Shown here piece after piece: positions 17,576 through 25,157 of a stretch of 28,775 nucleotides of DNA. The stretch's first letter is position 1; each line of letters starts with the position of its first letter. Below the pieces are notes generated by a model that was not told the origin of the DNA, did no database searches, and saw only the letters and a list, made by a program, of their open reading frames with translations. This DNA comes from a virus, in IMG/VR virus record IMGVR_UViG_3300010354_000441, positions 1 through 28,775 of that record, one strand, 5' to 3'. Made by a program: the position numbers and the translations under genes.

Positions 17576-18727
17576 TTAAGCGTTAGTTGTAAAATAGCCA
17601 ACTGTAAGTTCGTTTGCAGCACTAATATCAAATGCGTTACTTGTGGCGCCTTGAGCTGTAAAGTTAATTGTGGTAGAAACAACCTGCTCAGTGTTAACGC
17701 TAGGAATTGCTAGCACTACGCTTGGCATTGTTAATTCTACGCGAGTAGCTGTTGAAGCACTGCCACCTACAATAATCTTTAAGTAATACTGTGGGTCAAC
17801 ATCAGTAGCGCTGTCTGTTAGTAACTGGCTAATTAAACCAGCACTATTACCACTACCTGTACGTAAGTAGCAGTTTAAAGTGCCAGTAATTGAACGAGTA
17901 CCAGTAAAGTAAGTAGCGGGCTGATTAACCATGCCTAAGTTAGCAGGCATTAAGTATGTTACATTATTATTAATGGTTAAGGAGCCGCCTGTTAAAGCTA
18001 TAGCAAAAGTAGGAGTACCAGTTCCATCACCTTCTGCACCTTCATCTAGCTCAATAGTACTCAATTTATTAGCAATAAATGGCGCAGTAGTATCTTTTGC
18101 TTTTACTGTACCAGCAAGACTTCCGCTAATTGTAAGACTACCACCGCTAGGAACACTTATTGTAGGAGTAGTAATTTGTCTGAGAATTCTTCCTTGACCA
18201 GACCACTGAGCGCTGGCAATTGCATCTAAGCCAAAATCAATAACGCACTGGGTTAAAACGCAATCATCTACAACATAGGTAGTACCATCAAGCACAAAAA
18301 TTAAACCAAACTTTTGTAGCTGATGCTTATTAGAATTTGCTAAACTAACAGTGGCGGAACTAGCTCCTTCTACCCAAGCGGCTGTTCCAGTACCTATGGC
18401 TGCATCAGAAAACATAGCATTCCACAAAACACTTTCTTCTGCTGTGATATTTGTGCCGCCGTCTGCTGGGCGCATGTATGTGGTAAATGAAAAGTCAACT
18501 GGATCTAGGGCTGTGTTAAACTGACGCTGACCACGAACAGGTGTAGCACCTGCTTCATTTAGGGTAACTGTTTCGGTAGTAGTATTTTGCGAAAAGCTCA
18601 TACCATCTAAAACTTGAATTTCTCTAGTATTAGCTGGTAGAAATCCACTAGCTGCAACTACACCGGTTGTTGCCCCAACGTTAGTAGTAAAAAATACTCT
18701 AGCGTTACGAATTAAATTAAAACTCAT
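17576..18727 (-). CDS. Major tail protein
   Basis: The 383-residue protein is beta-rich, low in cysteine, and rich in T, S, G and A, as tail-tube proteins are. It begins MSFNLIRNARVFFTTN and has IQVLDGMSFSQNTTTETVTL, then FNTALDPVDFSFTTYMRP, then ESVLWNAMFSD, the arrangement typical of this tube-protein family. It lies between the tail terminator and chaperone G, the canonical place for the tube gene. AGAGGA lies 7 bases before the ATG, a strong ribosome site fitting a protein needed in hundreds of copies. A hairpin follows the gene. Residues about 185-270 (PSGGSLTISGSLAG ... TIELDEGAEGD) could be an inserted domain; I cannot assign it. Confidence 0.85.
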   Translation of the reverse strand: MSFNLIRNARVFFTTNVGATTGVVAASGFLPANTREIQVLDGMSFSQNTTTETVTLNEAGATPVRGQRQFNTALDPVDFSFTTYMRPADGGTNITAEESVLWNAMFSDAAIGTGTAAWVEGASSATVSLANSNKHQLQKFGLIFVLDGTTYVVDDCVLTQCVIDFGLDAIASAQWSGQGRILRQITTPTISVPSGGSLTISGSLAGTVKAKDTTAPFIANKLSTIELDEGAEGDGTGTPTFAIALTGGSLTINNNVTYLMPANLGMVNQPATYFTGTRSITGTLNCYLRTGSGNSAGLISQLLTDSATDVDPQYYLKIIVGGSASTATRVELTMPSVVLAIPSVNTEQVVSTTINFTAQGATSNAFDISAANELTVGYFTTNA

Positions 18728-18799
18728 AGTATATTCCTCTGTGTTTTGGCCACCTCAGTGTAACTAGATATTTATCTGTTTTTACTGTTCGCGACCGGA

Positions 18800-19237
18800 T
18801 TAGGCTGCTGCTTGATATCTTACTTGTAAGTTTATCTCGCCTATAGCATATGGAGCTAAAAGCCCTTCATCTGTGGTAATTGATGTTATTAAGATTTCTG
18901 TAGTCTCTTCTTGACCACTATAAACTAATCTACGATTTGAATCTATACATAATTCAATATCGGCTAATAACTGCTCTAGTTCTTGTTGCGAATCTTCTCC
19001 GCGACAGTAGGCCTTTAAACTTAAGTTAAGCATACCCCATGCAAATTCACCGGGCAGGTACTCACGCATTTCCATGCCTGGTGTAATATATATGCTAGGA
19101 AAGTCTTGTATTTCATCCCAGAATTTTAATTTGGCGTAACTATTGCCATAGATATTAGTCTGATATGGCGCTTCACCTGTAAGAGTATCTTGTAAAAGTT
19201 TAGCAAGGGCTTCAGTAATTTTTCTGCGCTTTGTCAT
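18800..19237 (-). CDS. Tail terminator protein (gpU-like)
   Basis: The 145-residue protein has the size and context of tail terminators, which cap the tail tube before head joining. Features include RKITEALAKLLQDTL at the N-terminus, FPSIYITPGMEMREYLPG in the middle, LNLSLKAYCRGEDS, a helix EQLLADIELCIDS, and a final beta strand IGEINLQVRYQ. This helix-strand pattern is shared by gpU/gp10-type terminators. It overlaps the upstream gene by 4 bases and is followed, after 72 bases, by the major tail protein. No promoter was found in that gap. Confidence 0.75.
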   Translation of the reverse strand: MTKRRKITEALAKLLQDTLTGEAPYQTNIYGNSYAKLKFWDEIQDFPSIYITPGMEMREYLPGEFAWGMLNLSLKAYCRGEDSQQELEQLLADIELCIDSNRRLVYSGQEETTEILITSITTDEGLLAPYAIGEINLQVRYQAAA

Positions 19238-20841
19238 ATTAACACAGCCCTCATTCTGGTAATCATTTGTTGTTGTAAGATCTCGCGAATTGACCTAGAT
19301 ATAAGCAATTTAGGGTCTCGAGATCTTGGGTATTCTTGTTGGCCTCCGGCACTAAAGGTTGCATATGGATACTTCATGTAAGTATAGTACGCACTAATTA
19401 TACCTTCACGGCCTTGAGTAAGCTGCTCAACTTTAGCACTTTGAGCAAATCTACCAGTTCTGTAGTTTAATACATCTGTGCTGCTGCCAGTACCCATATT
19501 TTGACGAATTTGTTGATGTAATAAACTATTTATAATATTTTGTAATCTTGTTAAGTTTTCTTCAACAACTAAAGGTTCAGGAGCTGATTTTACCTTTTGT
19601 TTAGACTTTCTAGGTAAAACATCCTTTTTTGTTTTTGCCTTAATAAATCCTGAAAGAACTGGTGTAGTTTTTGTTGATTTACTTGTATTACTATTAGTTC
19701 TTTTTTGTTTAAACTGCTGTACTGGTTCGCCTTTTATAGCTTGAACTATATTGTACAACATATAATCTATAGGACTGGGAGACCCTCTACCTGTAGAAAT
19801 ATTCTTAAGTATACCAGCACCTAGTCTAGTTCTACCTAAACTTTTAAATTGTTCTGCTAGTTTAGTTAATACTTGTTTTGGTAAGCCTAACTTAACTCTT
19901 TTTTCTAGTATAGAACCTTTTCGTTGATTAATAACTGAATTTTCAAAAGTTACTACATTTCCGCCAACTGAAACAAATAAACTCATAAAGCCATCAGAAA
20001 AATCTTTAGTTATTTCTATTGATATTTCTGTTTGTCTTGTTTCTTGTAAAAATTGCGTTGTTGCTTGATTAAGTTTTTCAACAGGATCTGTTCCTGCATT
20101 ACTATCGTTAACTACATCAAAAATAATTTGTAATAATTTAGGACTATTAAATTGAAGCTTATATTCGTCTGGACCAGACTTATAAATAGTGCTGGTGTGT
20201 CCAAAGTTTAGTGCACTACCTATTGTTAAACCATCAGATAAAGTATTTCCTACTTTACGTTTAGTATGCTTTTCTAGTAAGGGTGTAAAAATATTTTTTA
20301 TTGAATCAAATGTAGGAAAAAGAAAATATTTTCTGTCTATACTAGATAAATCCGTTAACTCCATCAATTTATTAAACAAAAGCCCAACATTTTTTAGCAG
20401 TTGTCCTGGAGGGGAATTGCTAACTATATTCTGTAATTCATTTTGTAAAGCTATACTATTTTGCTTTTCAGCCTGTATAGATAAGTCCGATGTGGAACTA
20501 ATTATTATCTCTATTAATAATTCTGCTTCTTCTGGAGTTAAATAGATTTCGTCATAGTCCGAGTCTACTGGTTTATAATCTGAGCCTATAATTTCTTTTA
20601 AGCTTTTGGGCAAATCTCGATACTTTTTTAATTCATTACGAATATTCTTATAGTCTATAATTAATAAACTAGGAAATTTAGCATCTACAATTTGTCTAAA
20701 ATCTAATTTTTTTCGTTCGTAAAGCCTTAAATCTTCTTCAGTTTTATTTGTAGCTTTATTAATTGTAGTACCTAAACTATTTAATAGTTCGGAACCTAGA
20801 TTTTTTATAAAAGGAACATTTGCAAACTGATTTATAGGCAT
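19234..20841 (-). CDS. Neck / tail-completion-like protein with long unknown N-terminal region
   Basis: At 535 residues this is far longer than the 110-170 residue head-tail joining proteins usual at this position. Only the C-terminal 90 residues look familiar: YRTGRFAQSAKVEQ, YYTYMKYPYATFSAGG, RSRDPKLLISRSIREIL, the pattern of neck/completion proteins. Residues 1-370 are highly charged, rich in K, N, I and L, without a recognised fold. Residues about 375-430 are a lysine-rich low-complexity linker (KQKRTNSNTSKSTK, LPRKSKQKVKS). It shares one base with the upstream connector stop (20841) and overlaps the terminator gene by 4. Base composition is more AT-rich than both neighbours. I infer a virion neck component carrying an extra domain; the function of that domain is unknown. 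Confidence 0.6.
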   Translation of the reverse strand: MPINQFANVPFIKNLGSELLNSLGTTINKATNKTEEDLRLYERKKLDFRQIVDAKFPSLLIIDYKNIRNELKKYRDLPKSLKEIIGSDYKPVDSDYDEIYLTPEEAELLIEIIISSTSDLSIQAEKQNSIALQNELQNIVSNSPPGQLLKNVGLLFNKLMELTDLSSIDRKYFLFPTFDSIKNIFTPLLEKHTKRKVGNTLSDGLTIGSALNFGHTSTIYKSGPDEYKLQFNSPKLLQIIFDVVNDSNAGTDPVEKLNQATTQFLQETRQTEISIEITKDFSDGFMSLFVSVGGNVVTFENSVINQRKGSILEKRVKLGLPKQVLTKLAEQFKSLGRTRLGAGILKNISTGRGSPSPIDYMLYNIVQAIKGEPVQQFKQKRTNSNTSKSTKTTPVLSGFIKAKTKKDVLPRKSKQKVKSAPEPLVVEENLTRLQNIINSLLHQQIRQNMGTGSSTDVLNYRTGRFAQSAKVEQLTQGREGIISAYYTYMKYPYATFSAGGQQEYPRSRDPKLLISRSIREILQQQMITRMRAVLI

Positions 20842-21410
20842 TATTGATAGTCCGACATGTAGAGGTCAAACACGCGACGTATATGTGCTGGTAGGCTCGA
20901 AGTTTGAATATACTCAATTTGCGTACTATTAGTACCAGCTGCTTTAGTAGACTTTACTGATGCTTCATTATCCTTGTAGTAGGTAAGCAAGTCCATAGAA
21001 GCAACTTTTAAATCTTCAGGTACAGTTTCGTAACCAGCAAAATAGGTAATCTTGTAACCGCGAATTAGTTGTTCAAATTTACCACTAGCATGTAAGCTAA
21101 CTATATCGTTGCCGTCTTGTACCCAATCAGTAAACTTTACTAGTGCTGTATAAGTTTTTCCATAGTCTTTGCTTTGTTGTACACTAGCTACACTAATTAC
21201 TGGAATTTCTGCAAGTACTATTCTATCAAATCCGCCTGGATTGTATTCTACTAGCGGATCGTTTACATAGTCTATAAATGTACGCTTGCAGTAGGTTTTG
21301 GCAAACTGTGACACTTTGGGAATTAAACTATCAATTTGATCATCAGAATTTGCGCTAGTAATTCCCTTATACGCTTTATATTCTTGTCTTGTAAATAAGT
21401 TTAATCCCAT
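20841..21410 (-). CDS. Head-tail connector / adaptor (gp6-like)
   Basis: The 189-residue protein has the helical N-terminus of head-completion adaptors (FTRQEYKAYKGITSAN, then DDQIDSLIPKVSQFAKTYCKR), a central beta-hairpin region (LAEIPVISVASVQQS), a strand with GYKITYFAGYETVPEDLK, and a C-terminal helix (LPAHIRRVFDLYMSDY). This order matches the adaptor that binds under the portal in HK97-like heads. It follows the capsid gene and precedes the neck-like protein, as expected. Its ribosome site is GGGAG about 6 bases before the ATG. Confidence 0.8.
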   Translation of the reverse strand: MGLNLFTRQEYKAYKGITSANSDDQIDSLIPKVSQFAKTYCKRTFIDYVNDPLVEYNPGGFDRIVLAEIPVISVASVQQSKDYGKTYTALVKFTDWVQDGNDIVSLHASGKFEQLIRGYKITYFAGYETVPEDLKVASMDLLTYYKDNEASVKSTKAAGTNSTQIEYIQTSSLPAHIRRVFDLYMSDYQ

Positions 21411-21430
21411 GATTTCTCCCTGTGTTTCCG

Positions 21431-21454
21431 GGCTAGGCTCTAGTGAACCTAGCC
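21431..21454 (-). repeat. Hairpin between capsid and connector genes (distal)
   Basis: Arms GGCTAGG and CCTAGCC with a 10-base loop. It is the second of two hairpins in the 89-base gap after the capsid gene. It has no T run, so mRNA folding or protection is more likely than termination. Confidence 0.5.
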
Positions 21455-21458
21455 AAGA

Positions 21459-21481
21459 AACAGGACTTCTAGAGTCCTGTT
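21459..21481 (-). terminator. Hairpin after capsid gene (weak terminator/attenuator)
   Basis: Perfect 9-bp arms AACAGGACT and AGTCCTGTT with a 5-base loop. On the minus strand the stem runs into TTTCTT. Its layout matches the hairpin after the major tail protein, suggesting partial termination after a highly expressed gene. Confidence 0.6.
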
Positions 21482-21499
21482 AGTTCCCATCCCTGAGAA

Positions 21500-23425
21500 T
21501 TAGGCTACATAACGTAGAGCACTTACGCCCTGACCGTAGTTAGTAGTTACCTGAGTCATACCAGTGCGTAGGCTGGCAACCATTACACGACGCTGAGTTT
21601 CAACTAAGTCGTCGGTATCAACGCGTAGACCACGCTGATTACCAACTAGGAAGTTAGCAGGTGCAAAGCAGATTGCTCCAACTGCAGTAGCTGCTTTATC
21701 AGCAAACTCACCGCTTACTAGAACGGGAGTATTTGCAACTGCACCAATTTGACCAGTTAAGAGAGTAGCACGATCGCCAACTTTATCAACTGTTAGGAAG
21801 TTGTCGTCGTCTAGTAGATCGTAGTAACCATCTGTGGAGACGATATAAACTAGCTCGCTAGGATCTAGACCCCAGACACCTACGTCACGACGTAGTTCGC
21901 GTAGTTTAGCAACTGTTAGCTTAGCATTGTCGCTAATATCTAGTGTGACTGCGCTGCTTGCGTCATAGGTTGCAAGACCTTGAACGGGATCTGCACCAGC
22001 ACCAGCACCACGTAGCATTGCGCGATCAACTGCACGAGCAACGCGACGAACCATTGCGTCACGAATAACAGGCATAATTGCTAGGAGAGCATCTTCTTCT
22101 TCTTCAAAAGCTACATACTCGTTGGTAGCAACTTTGTATGCGTTAAGAGTGATCTCTTTGAGAAGGTGAGTAGCGTTGCCACCAGCGCTGTTTGAAGTAC
22201 CAAACTGATTATTCTGAACCCAAGTTGCAACACCGGCTTCTGGATTAACAGGAATAGTCATTACGTTAGTTTGCATTGCAATACTACGAATAGTAGGAGC
22301 AACAACTAGACGACGGCGAACTTCGTTTTCCATGCTTAGGCTAACTTCTAGTTCCCAAGTTGCGCTAGGAACGTGTGCACCGTATTTTTGTACTAGTTCA
22401 CGACCTAGACGAGTGCTGTCGATTGCCTTACCACTCATTTTGGCTAGTAAAACTGCCTTTTCTTTGTCGGCATAGCTCATTTCGCTGGCTTTGCCATCAA
22501 CGAATTGCATTTTGCTTTTCTGAACAGCTTCTAGCTCTTGAGCTTTCTCTTTAAGAGCAGCCTCTAGACCAGCGATAACGCTCTTGGTTGTATCTGCTTG
22601 CTCTTGGAAGCGCTTTTCTACTTCGGCTAGTAGCTTTTCAGCACCAGTTTCAGTGGGGGTAACAGCAGCAACAGCCTTAGCGATACGATCTTGTAGATCG
22701 CGCTCGGCTTGTTCGCGAGCAGCTTTTTCTGCTTGCTCACGTGCTTGTTCTTCTTTGATAGCCTTAGCTGCTTGTTGAGCTGCGTCTTGAGCAGTTTTAG
22801 CTAATAGTTCTTTAAGTTCTTTAGGATCCATGTTCCATTCCTCTGTTTTAATGCCATCTGCTTCATTGGCGAGCTCTAGCCCTTTAGCTGATTCGCTCGT
22901 GTTTGCAAATTGCTGGATAAACTCTTTGTACTCCAAGTCGGAGTTAAATGCTTTTGAAAGGTTAAAAAGTGTATTTTGATTTGCAGGTACCGAAACTACT
23001 GAAATTTCATGTAGCTCTAAGTCTTTGACTAGGAAAACTTCTGCGGCAGTATTATATTCCGCATCTTTAATTCTAAATCCAACTGAAAATGCTGTTAATA
23101 CTTCGTCTTTGATAAGTTGATAAACTTTTTCCGCAGCTTTAGAAATTCTTGCCTTAATCCACAATCCTTTTTCGTCCACTTTATGCTGTGTCATACGGCC
23201 CACAGGTTGATTATGGTCATGAAATGCAAGGATTACTGGATTTTTCAAGTAGTTTTCTAAACCTTTTTGCCACACAGAACTAGGAATTACATCGCCGTGT
23301 CGATCTACATCTGTGGTAGATGCGTATCCGGCAATTTCTACAACTCCGTCATCCTGATCTGCTGGTAGCGGTTCAGCTTTAGTAAAGACGCTGTTTATAT
23401 ACAGAATCTTATTTTTGTCTACCAT
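21500..23425 (-). CDS. Prohead protease - scaffold - major capsid protein fusion
   Basis: One 641-residue frame carries three HK97 functions. Residues 1-160 are an S78-type prohead protease: IAGYASTTDVDRHGDVI, catalytic His in LAFHDHNQPVGRM (His69 or His71), Ser114 in LTAFSVGFRI, then HEISVVSVPAN (139-149). Residues about 199-305 are a helical, A/E/Q/K-rich scaffold (delta domain). From about 365 is the HK97-fold capsid protein (VVAPTIRSIAMQTNVMTIPV, IRDAMVRRVARAVDRAML, a C-terminal RVMVASLRTG). Normally protease and capsid are separate genes. An internal ATG at 22831 with a strong ribosome site could give a separate 443-residue scaffold-capsid, while full translation gives a small amount of fused protease that could cut itself free. 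The gene starts 11 bases after the portal stop. Confidence 0.93.
   Translation of the reverse strand: MVDKNKILYINSVFTKAEPLPADQDDGVVEIAGYASTTDVDRHGDVIPSSVWQKGLENYLKNPVILAFHDHNQPVGRMTQHKVDEKGLWIKARISKAAEKVYQLIKDEVLTAFSVGFRIKDAEYNTAAEVFLVKDLELHEISVVSVPANQNTLFNLSKAFNSDLEYKEFIQQFANTSESAKGLELANEADGIKTEEWNMDPKELKELLAKTAQDAAQQAAKAIKEEQAREQAEKAAREQAERDLQDRIAKAVAAVTPTETGAEKLLAEVEKRFQEQADTTKSVIAGLEAALKEKAQELEAVQKSKMQFVDGKASEMSYADKEKAVLLAKMSGKAIDSTRLGRELVQKYGAHVPSATWELEVSLSMENEVRRRLVVAPTIRSIAMQTNVMTIPVNPEAGVATWVQNNQFGTSNSAGGNATHLLKEITLNAYKVATNEYVAFEEEEDALLAIMPVIRDAMVRRVARAVDRAMLRGAGAGADPVQGLATYDASSAVTLDISDNAKLTVAKLRELRRDVGVWGLDPSELVYIVSTDGYYDLLDDDNFLTVDKVGDRATLLTGQIGAVANTPVLVSGEFADKAATAVGAICFAPANFLVGNQRGLRVDTDDLVETQRRVMVASLRTGMTQVTTNYGQGVSALRYVA
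22829..22844 (-). promoter_or_regulatory. Internal ribosome site and start for capsid-only product
   Basis: On the minus strand AGAGGA (22844-22839), a 7-base spacer and ATG (22831-22829) lie inside the protease-capsid frame. The start is codon 199 (MDPKELKELL), exactly where the scaffold domain begins. The motif and spacing equal those before the major tail protein. Confidence 0.75.
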
Positions 23426-23436
23426 AACATCCTCTT

Positions 23437-24615
23437 TTATTCTCCATCTGCAGGCCTACCGCCCTGAGAAGGATTTGCTGCACTACCAGCAATGTTAGCT
23501 GGAATTCGTAATGTGTCTGCTCCGTCTAAGCGCTCGTAGCGTAGTTCTTGGCGAGCCTCGTTGGGAGTAATAATACCGCCGTTAACTAGTGTTGCGTGAT
23601 AACTGGCAATATCTTTAATATCTGGTTGCAGTGCTGACACCGACTGGGTAATTGCTTCTACATCGTACCCAAAGTAACGCTCAACCGCACTTACATAACT
23701 TCTAATAATTGGTAGTACTGTTTCTAAGTAGAATAAGCGCAAGTTAGGGGCTATGTTAGCGTTGTTGCCACCCATGAGTAGTATAGGCGGTACTCCCAGT
23801 GCTTGCAGGATCTTTTCTTGATGAGTTTTTATGCTCTGATCAAAATCCATTTCCTTAAAGCTGGTATCCGTAATCTTTTGTGGCTTTAGTCCACTATCCA
23901 GGATAACTGGACGACGACCCCCAACCTTAGGATTGTACTTTTGTTGCCAGTATTGAATTGTACGCTCTTTGGCTACGGTTGATAGTGTATTCTCGGTTGT
24001 AAGCACCATGCCAAACACAGCACCGTTTTCAAAGAAACTATCCTGAAACTGCTCCATGTTGTAGAGTGTGCGTACACTACGCTTTGCTGACTCCAACCTG
24101 GAACTGCCACGATAAATGCTTTGCGAGCTTATATCTTTAAACGAAAACACATCCTGCTCACGAAACTCCACCAACCCATTATAGAGATAACCACGAATAA
24201 ACGTACGCTCATCGGTGAGTATTTCTATTTTCGAAGCGGGCAGGTGGTAGAGAAACGCACCATCATAGTACACAAAGGCGTTACCCTCAAGTACAAAATC
24301 TGTGAATATGTTTTTACGAAAATCTTGTGCTGATTGATAGGGGTTGGGTCTGTGATTAAGCAAGCTGGTTAGCTGCTTTTGACGAGTGCCCACCACAATA
24401 CCTTCAGCAATCTTGTCTTTTACGTCGTAGTCCAAGCCAGCACACGCACTAACAATAAGGCCAACCCCACGGTTGACCATTTCAACACGCTCAAAAGCTT
24501 GGATATAACTAAGCTCTTGATCAGTTGTGACGCGAGTACCGGCCTCTTGTGCTATACGCACTTGAGCTGGATTTAGCTTCTCGCGGACCCAGCTCCTAAA
24601 ATCTTTTAACCACAT
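23437..24615 (-). CDS. Portal protein, HK97 family
   Basis: The 392-residue protein has the landmarks of the HK97-type portal family: an N-terminal helix and linker, YIQAFERVEMVNRGVGLIVS (residues 37-56), LLNHRPNPYQSAQDFRKNI (85-103), FVLEGNAFVYYD, the QDSFFENGAVFGMVL region, and the tunnel-helix segment ILQALGVPPILLMGG. Portals form the dodecameric DNA channel at one vertex and the docking site for terminase. It lies between the HNH nuclease and the protease-capsid fusion, the standard HK97 order. The length is near the shorter end of the family, but no domain is visibly lost. Confidence 0.93.
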   Translation of the reverse strand: MWLKDFRSWVREKLNPAQVRIAQEAGTRVTTDQELSYIQAFERVEMVNRGVGLIVSACAGLDYDVKDKIAEGIVVGTRQKQLTSLLNHRPNPYQSAQDFRKNIFTDFVLEGNAFVYYDGAFLYHLPASKIEILTDERTFIRGYLYNGLVEFREQDVFSFKDISSQSIYRGSSRLESAKRSVRTLYNMEQFQDSFFENGAVFGMVLTTENTLSTVAKERTIQYWQQKYNPKVGGRRPVILDSGLKPQKITDTSFKEMDFDQSIKTHQEKILQALGVPPILLMGGNNANIAPNLRLFYLETVLPIIRSYVSAVERYFGYDVEAITQSVSALQPDIKDIASYHATLVNGGIITPNEARQELRYERLDGADTLRIPANIAGSAANPSQGGRPADGE

Positions 24616-24623
24616 AATAACCT

Positions 24624-25055
24624 CTAGGTAAAATTGCTAAACCAAGAACCATAGCTAGGGGTTTTCTGTGCTACTTCTAGTCCAGTTTGTTTGTCGCGTT
24701 GTATTTCCAGCCAGCGTGTTTGACGCGAAGCTGTAGTTAACCCAGGCGCTTTGCCAAATACTTGGTGCAGTCTGACATGGTGCCCATTGCACAGTGTATA
24801 AACTGCCACATAGAGCTCGTGGTGATGCGATTCAATAAACCTATCACGGTGCTCTAGGACTAGTTCATCAGTATCTAGGACAAGACCCTGTTCCCTGCAC
24901 CACCGTTCTAGTAACAGGGTTACTGAATGGGTATGATGCAGCTCAAGATCCTGCTGGGTTCCACAAACAAAACAACTAGATTGCTTCTCATAGGCCCCCT
25001 TGGCCCTGTCCCTGATCCACTTTACGGGGATTCGCTTTTGAGTGTTTTTTGCCAT
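24624..25055 (-). CDS. HNH endonuclease of the packaging module
   Basis: The 143-residue protein has the HNH-nuclease metal and active-site layout: Cys28 and Cys31 (CFVCGT), LELHHTHS with His40-His41, and CNGHHVRLH with Cys89, Asn90 and His92-93/97. HNH proteins beside terminase and portal genes in HK97-like phages work with terminase in cutting DNA at cohesive ends, so this one probably does so too. Start: an upstream in-frame ATG at 25082 would place the promoter -10 box inside the gene, so I chose ATG 25055 (MAKNTQKRIPVK). That start lies only about 2 bases after the predicted transcript start and lacks a ribosome site. The portal gene follows after 8 bases. Confidence 0.88.
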   Translation of the reverse strand: MAKNTQKRIPVKWIRDRAKGAYEKQSSCFVCGTQQDLELHHTHSVTLLLERWCREQGLVLDTDELVLEHRDRFIESHHHELYVAVYTLCNGHHVRLHQVFGKAPGLTTASRQTRWLEIQRDKQTGLEVAQKTPSYGSWFSNFT

Positions 25056-25064
25056 AATTTTAGT

Positions 25065-25093
25065 ATTATACCACCAGACCACAAAAACGTCAA
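25065..25093 (-). promoter_or_regulatory. Sigma-70 promoter for HNH-portal-capsid unit
   Basis: On the minus strand TTGACG (25093-25088) and TATAAT (25070-25065) are separated by 17 bases. ATG 25055 lies 9 bases past the -10 box, leaving room for almost no 5' leader. Confidence 0.75.
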
Positions 25094-25126
25094 TGTAGTA
25101 ATTTTACAACCCTTAGAATTCTTAAC

Positions 25127-25155
25127 TTGAAAACCCGCAGCTCTTATGTTATAAT
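25127..25155 (+). promoter_or_regulatory. Candidate antisense promoter facing terL
   Basis: On the plus strand TTGAAA (25127-25132) and TATAAT (25150-25155) are separated by 17 bases. It is divergent from the HNH promoter in the same 102-base gap and would transcribe into the 3' end of terL in antisense. No rightward gene is present for it to serve. Confidence 0.5.
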
Positions 25156-25157
25156 AA

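Noticed and set aside
25056-25082. HNH gene starting at 25082
   Set aside because: This start lies within the promoter; the transcript would begin downstream of it.
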